The notes under the pieces are model-generated. The model saw nothing but the letters and a program-made list of their open reading frames with translations. It had not been told where the DNA came from and did not search any database. This document shows, in pieces, positions 56,150 to 64,000 of a stretch of 64,000 nucleotides of DNA (position 1 is its first letter; each line of letters begins with the position of its first letter). The translations under genes were made by a program, and so were the position numbers. Source of the DNA: Burkholderiales bacterium. GTDB lineage: Bacteria > Pseudomonadota > Gammaproteobacteria > Burkholderiales > Burkholderiaceae_C. The stretch lies in assembly GCA_021414305.1 (NCBI GenBank), contig JAIOOS010000017.1, positions 62,001 to 126,000 of the forward strand, written 5' to 3'.

Positions 56150-56911
56150 TCAGCGGCCGCGCAGATGCGCCGGCGTCTCGAGCCGACGGGCCAGGGCCGA
56201 GAGCGTCAGCGTGATCACCAGGTACACCGCCGAGATCAGCAGGTACGGCTCCCAGTAGCGCGAGTACGCGCCGGCGACGGTGCGGGCGGCGAGCGCGAGC
56301 TCGGCCAGGCCGATCGCCGAGACCAGCGACGAATCCTTGACCAGCGAGACCGCCTCGTTCACGAGCGCCGGCACCATCCGGCGCAGCGCCTGCGGCAGCA
56401 CGATGTAGCGCATGGCCTGGCCGTGCGTCAGGCCGACGCTGTACGCCGCCTGCGTCTGCCCGCCGTGAATGCTGTGGATGCCGGCGCGCAGGATCTCGGA
56501 GATGTAGGCGCCGGCGTTGAGCGTCAGCGCCAGCGCGCCGGAGAAGAAGGCGCCGTGGTTCTGCCGGAACTCGCGCGCCGCCTCGCCGCTCAGCAGCAGG
56601 CCGCCTTCAGGCTGCACCAGCATCGGCATCAGGGCGAAGTGCACCAGCAGGATCTGCACGAAGAGCGGCGTGCCGCGGAAGAAGCCCACGTAGGCCCGGG
56701 TGGCGCCGCGCAGGAGCTTCCAGGCCACGACCCCGAGGGCGCTGCGCGGACGCGGGCTGTCGGTGGTGCTGCTGATCAGGCCGAGGACGATGCCGAGGGC
56801 CAGGCCGCCGGCGAGCGACACCGCGGTCAGGCCGAGCGTCATCTGCAGGCCCTGCAGGAACAGCGGCCCGTAGCCGGAGAGGATGCTCCAGCGCAGGTCG
56901 GCGAAGCCCAA
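56150..56911 (-). CDS. Polar amino acid ABC transporter permease (GlnP/HisM-like)
   Basis: A 253-residue permease of the His/Glu/Gln family, with the EAA-like loop AYSVGLTHGQAMRYIVLPQALRRMVPAL and the motif FFRGTPLFVQILLVHFAL. It is 14 bases downstream of the binding-protein gene. No ATPase gene (glnQ-like) follows; the next genes are unrelated membrane proteins. Confidence 0.9.
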   Translation of the reverse strand: MGFADLRWSILSGYGPLFLQGLQMTLGLTAVSLAGGLALGIVLGLISSTTDSPRPRSALGVVAWKLLRGATRAYVGFFRGTPLFVQILLVHFALMPMLVQPEGGLLLSGEAAREFRQNHGAFFSGALALTLNAGAYISEILRAGIHSIHGGQTQAAYSVGLTHGQAMRYIVLPQALRRMVPALVNEAVSLVKDSSLVSAIGLAELALAARTVAGAYSRYWEPYLLISAVYLVITLTLSALARRLETPAHLRGR

Positions 56912-56925
56912 GGCTTGGGTGCCGT

Positions 56926-57774
56926 CTACTTCGACGCGGCGGCGGCGGGCGCCGGCGCGCTCGCCGCCGGCGCGGGCGCGCCGAGGTACTGCGCGTGGAT
57001 CCGGTCGTAGCTGCCGTCGGCCTTGATCGCCGCCAGGCCCTTGTTCAGCTTGTCGAGCAGCTCGGCATTGCCCTTCTTCACGGCGATCCCGTACTGCTCC
57101 GGCGTGAACGCGGCGTCGTTGACGGTCCTGAACTTGTTGCCGCCGTTGTTCTTGACGTAATTGACGACCACGCCGTTGTCGGCGACGACCGCATCGATGC
57201 CGCCGGTCTCGAGCTCCGAGAGCGCGAGCGGCGTGCCCTCGAAGCGCTTGATGTTGGCGCTGGTCTTGCCCTGCAGTTTCGAGATCGCCTCGTCGCCGGT
57301 GGTGCCGGTCTGCACGCCGACCTTGAGCGTCTTCAGGTCGTCGAAGCGCGTCACCTTCGAATCGGTGCGCACCGCGATCAGCTGGTGGGCGTCGAAATAA
57401 GGGGCGGTGAAATCCATCGTCTGCCTGCGCTCGTCGGTGATCGTGATCGAGGAGACGAGCAGGTCGCGGTCGCCCTGCTTGAGCGCATTGAAGATGCCTT
57501 CCCAGGGCGTGTTGACGAACTTCACCTCGAGGCCGGCCTTCTGCGCCACCGCCTTCACGATGTCGATGTCGAAGCCGACGATCTCGCCCTTCTCGTTCTG
57601 CGATTCGAACGGCGCATAGGCCGCGTCGGTGCCGACGACGAGCACCCGCGCCGGGGCGGCCGAGGCGCCGGGCGCGACCGCCGCGGCGGGCTCCTGCTTG
57701 CCGCAGGCGACGAAGACGGCGGCGAGCAGGGTGCAGAGAGCGACGTGAAGCGAACGGCGTGCGAAAGCGGTCAT
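56926..57774 (-). CDS. Amino acid ABC transporter solute-binding lipoprotein
   Basis: A 282-residue solute-binding protein of family 3 (GlnH/HisJ). The N-terminus has a lipobox-like F-V-A-C at about 21-24, followed by an Ala/Pro linker, then the family start VLVVGTDAAYAPFESQNEKGEIVGFDIDIV. The C-terminus ends in a low-complexity Ala/Pro tail. It forms an operon with the downstream permease. The substrate could be a polar amino acid; the binding-site residues alone do not decide it. Confidence 0.9.
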   Translation of the reverse strand: MTAFARRSLHVALCTLLAAVFVACGKQEPAAAVAPGASAAPARVLVVGTDAAYAPFESQNEKGEIVGFDIDIVKAVAQKAGLEVKFVNTPWEGIFNALKQGDRDLLVSSITITDERRQTMDFTAPYFDAHQLIAVRTDSKVTRFDDLKTLKVGVQTGTTGDEAISKLQGKTSANIKRFEGTPLALSELETGGIDAVVADNGVVVNYVKNNGGNKFRTVNDAAFTPEQYGIAVKKGNAELLDKLNKGLAAIKADGSYDRIHAQYLGAPAPAASAPAPAAAASK

Positions 57775-57827
57775 GGTCGTCCCCCGGGGTGATCGAGGCA
57801 TCGTAGCGCCTTGTACCGGCGCCGCGG

Positions 57828-60467
57828 CTACGACGCCGGCAGGGCGGCCTCGAGCTGCGGCGCGAGCCGCGCCTTCAGCCGCGCGCGGGTGCGGATCTCG
57901 TCGCCGGCGCGGCGGGCGTCGGCGAGCGCCGAGGGCGGCAGGCGCGCCGCGACGAAGGCCTCGAGCTCGTCGGCGGTCGCGGCCGAGGCCGAGAGGTCGA
58001 CGATGCGCCCGAGGTAGCGGCCGCCGGCGTTCTGCGGCAGGTCGGCAAGCAGGGCCTCGAGGTTGGCGCGGGCGAAGGCCCAGGCCACCCGCTCGTGACC
58101 GTGGCTCGCGACGCTGCCCACGATCTCGGTGCGGATGATCTGCGGCACATCGGCGGCGAGCGCGAGGCGCAAGGTCCGCTCGGCCAGCGCCGGGTCGCGC
58201 ACCTGCGCCAGGGCGCGGAAGGTGCGGAACTTCTCTTCGCTGCCCGGGGCGGTGTCGGCGAGCAGGCGCAGTTGCTCCCAGGTCGGCGCGTCGGCGTGGC
58301 GCGCTGCGCCGCGCAGCACCGCGTCGACGAGGGCGGGCGGCACGCTGTCGCGCTCGGCGACGAAGCGCAGGAACCGGGCGCGGGTCTCGGCGATGGCCGC
58401 CGCGTCGCCGTAGCGAGTGAGCGCATCGGCGAGCAGGCCGCGCAGTTGCCGCTCCTCGCCGCTCTCGCCGGGCTTCTCGTCCCAGCCGAGCTGCGCGAAG
58501 CGCGGCGCGATCAGGCCGAGGGCGAAGCGGTGCAGCGCGGGCCGCGCCGGCTCGCCGGCGAGCAGGCGGTCGAGCGTCGCCAGCTCGCCGAGCAGGCGGG
58601 TCCAGAGCGCGAGCCGCGGCTCGTCGCGCAGGCGGGCGGTGAGCGCGATCCAGCTCGCGAGCGGCACCTGGTCGGCGCGCATCAGCGCGCCGGTGTCGGA
58701 AAGGAGCTTGAGGCGGGACGCATCGGGCAGGCCGGTCCAGCCGGCGAGCAGCTCGTCGAACGGCGCCTGGGCATAGCGCACCCGGTAGAAGCCGACGTTG
58801 CCGGCGTCGACGAGCAGCGCGCCCTCGCAGCCGGCGAGGCTTCGCGTCGCCGTGCGCTCGCGCAGCAGGGCGTACTCGCCCGGGCCGCCGCGCGTGCTGC
58901 CGAGCTGGACCGGAACGCTCCACAGGCGCGGACCCGCGGCGACGCCGCTCTCGGCGACGAGGCGAAACGGCTCCTGGCCCAGGCTCACCCGGCGCCGGCC
59001 GTCCTCGCAGCGGCTGTCGACCGAGAGCAGCGGAAAGCCGGACTGCTCGGTCCAGTCGGCGGCGATCGCCGCAACCGGCTGGCCCGAGCTCGCGGCCAGC
59101 GCCGCCCACAGGTCGGCGCCGGTGGTGTTGGCATAGCGGTGCGTCGCCATGTAGGCGCGGATGCCGCGGCGAAACGGTTCCTCGCCGAGCCACGCCTCGA
59201 GCATGCGCAGGAGCGCGCCGCCCTTCTCGTAGGTGATGCGGTCGAACGCGCTCTCGGCTTCGCTCTCGCTGGCGATCGGCTGGTGGATCGGGTGGGTGCC
59301 GGCGCGCGCGTCGAGATCCATCGCGAACTCGCGGCCCTCGTTGGCCTGCAGGGCGACCCGCCATTCGGGATGGAAGTGGTCGCTGGCCTTGGCCGCCATC
59401 CAGTCGGCGAACGACTCGTTGAGCCAGAGGTCGTCCCACCAGGCCATGGTGACGAGGTTGCCGAACCACTGGTGCGCGATCTCGTGCGCCGCCAGGCCGA
59501 ACACGTGCTGCCGGGTCGCCTCGGGCGTGCGCGCCGGGTCGACGAGCAGCGTCGACTCGTTGTAGACGATCGCGCCCCAGTTCTCCATCGCGCCGGGATA
59601 GCCGCCGGGCAGGGCGATCTGGTCGAGCTTGGGCAGCGGATAGCGGATGCCGAAATAGTCGTTGAAGTAGCGCAGCAGCTGTTCGCCCGCCTCGAGCGCG
59701 TAGCGTGCCCGGCCGAGCTTGCCGGTGGTGGCGACGACGCCGAGCTGCGTGCCCTCGACCTCGATCGCCACCCGTTCCATCTCGCCGGCGACGAGCGCGA
59801 GCAGGTAGCTCGGCATGCTGGGCGTGGCCGCGAAGGCGACGCGCACTTTCCCGCCGGTCAGCGGCGTGCGCCGGACGACCGGCATGTTCGAGTAGCCGGA
59901 GAAGCCCGCGGGCAGGTCGACCGAGAGGCGGAAGCGGGCGCGAAAAGACGGCTCGTCCCAGCAGGGAAGAAGACGGCGCGCATTTGCCGGCTCCATGTCG
60001 GTGGCGAGCAGCACGCGCTCGCCTTTCGCGCTCGGGTAGCGGTCGACGTAGAGGCCCTGGACCGCGCTGTTGATCCTGCCCTTCCAGGCGAGCGCGAGCG
60101 TGTACGAGCCGCGCGGCAGGGCGCGCGGCAAGGCGAACACGAGCAGCTGGCGGCCGGCGTCGCGGCTCGGCCGCGCGAGCGCCGTGCTCCGCCGGCCGGG
60201 GCCGCGCAGCGACGCCGACACGACCTCGATGTCGAGTGCATGCATGACGATCCGCCGCGTTTCGCGCAGCACCTCGATCCGGTAGGTGCCACTGGCGCGA
60301 AAGGCGCGTGCCTCGACGTCGGGCACGACATGGAGCGCGTACTCGACCGGCACGATGTCCTTGGGCAAGGCGCCCGGCGTGGTCGCCGGCAAGGCGGCCG
60401 GCGCTGCCCAGGCCGGAGCGCCGAGAATGAGCACGGCCCGCAGCAGCCAGCGGCAGAGTGATCGCAT
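57828..60467 (-). CDS. Exported M1 family aminopeptidase
   Basis: An 879-residue zinc aminopeptidase with a signal peptide cut near PAWAAPAA (about residue 22), so it works in the periplasm. Substrate-recognition GAMEN is at 292-296, zinc motif HEIAH at 328-332 with the third ligand Glu351 in LNESFADW. The C-terminal ERAP1-like domain fills the last 300 residues. It diverges from the DUF885 peptidase gene, starting only 36 bases from it, which suggests coordinated expression of two exported peptidases. Confidence 0.93.
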   Translation of the reverse strand: MRSLCRWLLRAVLILGAPAWAAPAALPATTPGALPKDIVPVEYALHVVPDVEARAFRASGTYRIEVLRETRRIVMHALDIEVVSASLRGPGRRSTALARPSRDAGRQLLVFALPRALPRGSYTLALAWKGRINSAVQGLYVDRYPSAKGERVLLATDMEPANARRLLPCWDEPSFRARFRLSVDLPAGFSGYSNMPVVRRTPLTGGKVRVAFAATPSMPSYLLALVAGEMERVAIEVEGTQLGVVATTGKLGRARYALEAGEQLLRYFNDYFGIRYPLPKLDQIALPGGYPGAMENWGAIVYNESTLLVDPARTPEATRQHVFGLAAHEIAHQWFGNLVTMAWWDDLWLNESFADWMAAKASDHFHPEWRVALQANEGREFAMDLDARAGTHPIHQPIASESEAESAFDRITYEKGGALLRMLEAWLGEEPFRRGIRAYMATHRYANTTGADLWAALAASSGQPVAAIAADWTEQSGFPLLSVDSRCEDGRRRVSLGQEPFRLVAESGVAAGPRLWSVPVQLGSTRGGPGEYALLRERTATRSLAGCEGALLVDAGNVGFYRVRYAQAPFDELLAGWTGLPDASRLKLLSDTGALMRADQVPLASWIALTARLRDEPRLALWTRLLGELATLDRLLAGEPARPALHRFALGLIAPRFAQLGWDEKPGESGEERQLRGLLADALTRYGDAAAIAETRARFLRFVAERDSVPPALVDAVLRGAARHADAPTWEQLRLLADTAPGSEEKFRTFRALAQVRDPALAERTLRLALAADVPQIIRTEIVGSVASHGHERVAWAFARANLEALLADLPQNAGGRYLGRIVDLSASAATADELEAFVAARLPPSALADARRAGDEIRTRARLKARLAPQLEAALPAS

Positions 60468-60503
60468 CTCGCGATCATGCCGCCTGACCGAAGGAACGCT
60501 TTC

Positions 60504-62300
60504 TTGAACCGTGTCGCAGCCCGTTTCGCGGCCCTCGCCCTCCTCGCCGGCCTCTCGCTGGCGGCGCCGGCCCAGCCCTCGTCGCCGCGCGCCCAGCTTG
60601 CCGCGCTCGCCGAGCGCGTGCTCGCTTCCACGCGGGCCGAGGATCCGATCGCCGCCTCGACGCTCGGCTTCAGCGAGGCCGATGGCCGGCTCGCGATCCC
60701 CAGCGAGGCGCGCCGCGCCGCGACCATCGCCCGGCTGAGCGGATGGAAGCAGGAGCTGGCCGCGATCGCCGCATCCGCCGGAAGCGGCGCCAGCCTGGTC
60801 GACGGCAACAACATCCGCTTGCTGCGCGCTGACTTCGATGCGCAGCTCAACGAGCTGCAGCTGCGGGAGAGCGACCGCAAGGACTTCGCCGGTCCGAGCC
60901 TGCGCCTGGTGGGCACGATCTTCTCGCAGTTCCTGCACCTGCCGATCGTCGGTCGCGACGGCGCGCAGCAGGCCGACCTCGACCGCGCCTGGGACGACCT
61001 CGCGTCACGCCTCGAGCAGGGGCCTGCCTTCATCGTCGCCGGCCAGCAGCTCGTCACCCGGCCCGGGCGGCTGCAAGGCACCGTGGGCGCCGAGCAGCTC
61101 GCGGGCGTGCCGCACTTCTTCTCCGGCGCGCTGACCGAGGCGGCGAAGGCGCAGATGGCGGACCGGCCAGCGGCGTTCGCGCGCTTCGCCGCCGGCCGTG
61201 ACGCCGTGCTCGCAACGATCGCCGAGACGCTTCGCCATCTCGAGGCGAACGCGAAGTCGTGGCCGGAGAACCATGTCATCGGCAAGGCGGGCTACGAGCA
61301 GATGCTGCGCGACGAGCTGCTCCTGCCGTTCGATTCCGCCGCCATCGAGCGCATGGCGTGGGACGAGCTGGCGCACGGCTGGGCCGAGGAGGCGTGGCTG
61401 GTGGCGGTCTCGAAGAAGCGGAAGCTCCCGTTCGGTGCGGCCAGCGGCGGCGGCATGGCGCCCGGCGGTGCGCCGCTGGTGGGCTACTACCGCGACCGGA
61501 TCGCCGAGCTCACCGCCTTCATGACCGAGCACGAAGTGGTGACGGTGCCGGCGTGGCTGGGGGCGATGCAGATCGTCGAGACGCCGGCCTTCCTGCAGCC
61601 GGTGTCGCCCGGCGCATCGATGTACTCGCCGCGCCTGTTCTCGAAGTCGAGCACCGGCTACTACTTCATCACGCCGCCGAAGTCGCTCGAGGAGGCGGCG
61701 AAGCGGCTCGACATGAACGAGGACTTCGACCGCGACCGGATCTGGTCGACCGCGGCGCACGAGGCGATGCCCGGGCACTTCATGCAGCTCTCGATCGCCC
61801 GGCGCCATCCCGACCTGATCCGAAAGCTCCAGCACGACTCGGCCTTCGCCGAAGGCTGGGCCTTCTACGGCGAGGAGATGCTGGTCCGCCTCGGCCTCTA
61901 CGGCGACGGCCTCGACGCGCGCCTCTTCACCGCGCGCTGGGAGCGGGTACGCGGCGCGCGGGCGATCGTCGATCCCAAGCTCGCCTCGGGCGAGTGGAGC
62001 ATCGAGCAGGCGGTCGACTTCTACGAGAAGCACTCGAGCTTCACGCGGGCGGCGGCGCAGGCCGCGGTCAACGGCATCGCCCTCGGGCCGGGCTACGTCA
62101 TCGCCTACACGGTGGGCCGCCTGCAGCTGCAGATGCTGCTCGCCGAGTACCAGCTTCGCACCGGCGAGCGAGGGTCGCTGCGCGACTTCCACGACCGGCT
62201 GCTGTCGTACGGGTCGACGCCCTTCGCCGTGGTCGGCCCGGAGCTGCTCGCCGACCTCGACAAGCCGGCGAGCGCGGTCAGGGCGGCAGCGAACTACTGA
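60504..62300 (+). CDS. Exported DUF885 family metallopeptidase
   Basis: A 598-residue protein when started at TTG 60504, which has AAGGAA eight bases upstream and gives a clean signal peptide (RFAALALLAGLSLAAPAQP). An ATG at 60477 lacks a ribosome site and is ten bases from the divergent gene. The zinc motif HEAMPGH is at 419-425, followed by EGWAFYGEEM, both typical of DUF885 proteins, which are predicted carboxypeptidase-like enzymes. Confidence 0.88.
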   Translation: MNRVAARFAALALLAGLSLAAPAQPSSPRAQLAALAERVLASTRAEDPIAASTLGFSEADGRLAIPSEARRAATIARLSGWKQELAAIAASAGSGASLVDGNNIRLLRADFDAQLNELQLRESDRKDFAGPSLRLVGTIFSQFLHLPIVGRDGAQQADLDRAWDDLASRLEQGPAFIVAGQQLVTRPGRLQGTVGAEQLAGVPHFFSGALTEAAKAQMADRPAAFARFAAGRDAVLATIAETLRHLEANAKSWPENHVIGKAGYEQMLRDELLLPFDSAAIERMAWDELAHGWAEEAWLVAVSKKRKLPFGAASGGGMAPGGAPLVGYYRDRIAELTAFMTEHEVVTVPAWLGAMQIVETPAFLQPVSPGASMYSPRLFSKSSTGYYFITPPKSLEEAAKRLDMNEDFDRDRIWSTAAHEAMPGHFMQLSIARRHPDLIRKLQHDSAFAEGWAFYGEEMLVRLGLYGDGLDARLFTARWERVRGARAIVDPKLASGEWSIEQAVDFYEKHSSFTRAAAQAAVNGIALGPGYVIAYTVGRLQLQMLLAEYQLRTGERGSLRDFHDRLLSYGSTPFAVVGPELLADLDKPASAVRAAANY

Positions 62301-62418
62301 TCGGCTTTCGCGCGCCGCGTCGCGGCGCGCGAACAAACGAAACATCGGCGAGCGGGCCGCGAAACGCGGCTGCGACACGCGCTTCGCACACTGCCGGCTT
62401 CACCTTCTGGAGCCTTCC

Positions 62419-62841
62419 GTGAACCTTCGACAGATCGCGCTCGTGCGCAGCAGCTTCGCCCTGGTCCAGCCGATCGCGAGCGAAGCCGCGACGCTGTTCT
62501 ACGACAACCTGTTTCGCGCCGACCCGACCCTGCGTCAGCTCTTCAAGGGCGACATGACGCACCAGGGGCAGCGCCTGATGGGCATGATCGGCAGCGCGCT
62601 GCAGCTCCTCGACCGGCCGGCCGCGCTGCTGCCGGTGCTGCGCTCTCTCGGCGCCCGCCACGCCGGATACCAGGTGCGCCCGCAGCACTACGACACCGTC
62701 GGCGCGGCCCTGCTGCTGACCCTGGAGCAGGGCCTCGGCTCGGCCTTCACGGCCGAGACGCGCGCCGCCTGGACCGAGCTCTACGGCGTGATCGCCCGCA
62801 CCATGATCGAAGGCGCGCAGGAACCGGCCCTCTCGTCCTGA
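62419..62841 (+). CDS. Single-domain globin (flavohemoglobin-like)
   Basis: A 140-residue globin of the bacterial Vitreoscilla/Hmp type starting at GTG. Proximal His81 is in LGARHAGYQV, and the B10 Tyr28 (LFYDNLF) fits oxygen or NO handling. There is no reductase domain, so it needs a separate reductase if it acts as an NO dioxygenase. It lies 118 bases after the DUF885 gene and converges on the histidine kinase gene. Confidence 0.9.
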   Translation: MNLRQIALVRSSFALVQPIASEAATLFYDNLFRADPTLRQLFKGDMTHQGQRLMGMIGSALQLLDRPAALLPVLRSLGARHAGYQVRPQHYDTVGAALLLTLEQGLGSAFTAETRAAWTELYGVIARTMIEGAQEPALSS

Positions 62842-62858
62842 GCGAGGGCGGCGCGCCC

Positions 62859-64000
62859 TTACTCGAGCAGCTTCGCCACCCGGGCCAGCAGGTCGGCCTT
62901 GGAGAACGGCTTGTCGAGCTCCAGGCCGCGCGAGGCCTTGAGGAACTGGCGCGCATCGGGGGACAGGGTGTCGCCGGTGACGAAGAGCATGCGCTGCGCC
63001 AGCATCGGGTGGCGCGCCGAGACCTCGCGCCACAGGCCCGCGCCGTCCATGTCGGGCATGCGCAGGTCGGAGACGACCGCGTCGAAGCGGGCGGTGTCGA
63101 GCAGCTCGAGCGCCACCGCGCCGGACTCGGCGGTCGCGACCTCGTAGCCCGCGCCTTCGAGCATGTCGCGCATCAGCGCGGCGAGGTCGGCTTCGTCGTC
63201 GACCACGAGCAGCCGCGCCTGCGGCGCGGCGCCGGGCTCTGACGAGTTCGGCGGCGCAACGCCCGCCGCCTCGGCGGCGACGACCGGCAGGCTGAACAGG
63301 AAGCTCGCGCCGGCCCCCTCGGCCGGGGTTTCGAGCTCGACGTCGCCGCCATGGTCGCGCGCGAGCGAGCGCGAGACCGCCAGGCCCAGGCCGGTGCCGG
63401 CGCCTTCGGCCTTGGTGGTGAAGAACGGCTCGAACAGGCGCGAGCGCGCTGCCCCGGGAACGCCCGGTCCGTTGTCGTGCACCCGCAGCCAGACCGCGGC
63501 GCCGCTCCCGGCCGCGGCCGCGCGGAAGCCGGTCTCGACCCGGACCCGGCGCTCGCCGTCGGTGCCCGAGAGCGCCTGCTGCGCGTTGACCAGCAGGTTC
63601 ATCACGACCTGGCCGATCTGGTCGGCGTCGGCCTGCACCGCAGGCAGGCCCTCGGCGAGCGCGAGGTCGAGGGCGATGTCGTGGGTCTGGTAGCCGTAGA
63701 GCAGCATCTCGGCCGCGGCCCGCGCCATCTCGTTGAGCGACACCGGGCCCCGCCGCGACGGACGGTTGCGCGCCATGTCGAGGAAGGTGCGGACGATCCG
63801 GCCGCAGCGCTCGGCGGCCTCGCGGATGCGCGCGGCGTCGGCCTTCAGCGCTGGATGGTCATCGCACTTTTCCTCGAGCAGGCTGGCCCGGCCCATGACG
63901 ATCGCCAGCGGGTTGTTCAGCTCGTGGGCGACGCCGGCGAGGAGGCTGCCCATCGCGCTCAGCTTCTCGCTCTGGCGCAGCGCCTCGCGCTGGCGCTCGA
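62859..64000 (-). CDS. Hybrid sensor histidine kinase with receiver domain, 5' end cut by window edge
   Basis: The visible 380 residues hold a dimerisation domain with the phospho-accepting His in AGVAHELNNPLA, an HATPase domain with N-box NLLVNAQQAL and G boxes (DNGPGVP, GTGLGLAV), then a C-terminal receiver domain with DDE, the phospho-acceptor Asp in SDLRMPD, Thr in VTGD and Lys in DKPFS. The frame continues past the right edge, where a coiled coil (EALRQSEKLSAMG) and sensor domain are expected. No paired regulator gene is visible. The signal sensed is unknown. Confidence 0.93.
   Translation of the reverse strand, partial: ERQREALRQSEKLSAMGSLLAGVAHELNNPLAIVMGRASLLEEKCDDHPALKADAARIREAAERCGRIVRTFLDMARNRPSRRGPVSLNEMARAAAEMLLYGYQTHDIALDLALAEGLPAVQADADQIGQVVMNLLVNAQQALSGTDGERRVRVETGFRAAAAGSGAAVWLRVHDNGPGVPGAARSRLFEPFFTTKAEGAGTGLGLAVSRSLARDHGGDVELETPAEGAGASFLFSLPVVAAEAAGVAPPNSSEPGAAPQARLLVVDDEADLAALMRDMLEGAGYEVATAESGAVALELLDTARFDAVVSDLRMPDMDGAGLWREVSARHPMLAQRMLFVTGDTLSPDARQFLKASRGLELDKPFSKADLLARVAKLLE

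Noticed and set aside
57801..57833. Seven-base inverted repeat with 19-base loop at the end of the M1 peptidase gene
   Set aside because: The loop is long, and no T-tract follows on the minus strand; it is not convincing as a terminator.

Overview
This 64 kb window is very GC-rich, densely coded chromosomal DNA. I place it in the betaproteobacterial order Burkholderiales. The markers are a methionine synthase split into two overlapping genes, a PhaM-like polyhydroxyalkanoate granule protein, and small DUF3567 and DUF2783 proteins. I saw no rRNA, tRNA, CRISPR array, phage gene or transposase. All assignments come from reading motifs and family resemblance by eye; no database search was run.

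Layout: 0-9.6 kb is mostly minus strand and carries a DUF1800 lipoprotein (cut by the left edge), the metH pair, a membrane GGDEF-EAL cyclic-di-GMP protein with an MHYT-like sensor, and DUF3567 and DUF3108 proteins. 9.6-20.4 kb is plus strand: a fumarylacetoacetate hydrolase-like enzyme, a membrane retropepsin, TraB/GumN and TPR proteins, PhaM, the glycolate oxidase operon glcDEF coupled to an NRAMP-like transporter, an AraC regulator and a DUF6265 protein. 20.4-29.7 kb holds an SDR-aldehyde dehydrogenase pair divergent from two peptide-type ABC permeases, a PKD/Asp-box lipoprotein, a YafY-type regulator divergent from a NIPSNAP protein, and a cytochrome c-P460 fusion. 29.7-37.2 kb holds a LysR regulator divergent from an epimerase, a sarcosine oxidase-like enzyme, a peptide-type solute-binding protein, an amidase and an M19 dipeptidase; together these suggest uptake and hydrolysis of amides, peptides or N-methylated amino acids.

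37.2-43.4 kb is a minus-strand run: LysR, a MurA-like enolpyruvyl transferase, an aromatic-ring-hydroxylase-type flavoprotein, DUF2783, a histidine-rich NicO/UreH-type metal transporter, a DUF1579-like protein and a GST. 43.5-46.7 kb has an MFS exporter, a carboxymuconolactone decarboxylase-like protein, a PlsC acyltransferase and a VOC protein. 46.8-55.1 kb looks like a sugar or polyol module: an SMP-30 lactonase, a binding protein, two permeases, a GMC oxidoreductase, a second flavoprotein and an IclR regulator. 55.1-64 kb has two small membrane proteins, an amino-acid ABC binding protein and permease, two divergent exported peptidases, a single-domain globin and a hybrid histidine kinase cut by the right edge.

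Three ABC importer loci occur and none has an ATPase gene in the window. The most unusual local context is the MurA-like/flavoprotein/DUF2783/NicO run, where the MurA-like gene appears to have lost its stop codon by a one-base frame change. No stretch longer than 300 bases lacks a gene; the longest gap is 1537-1801.
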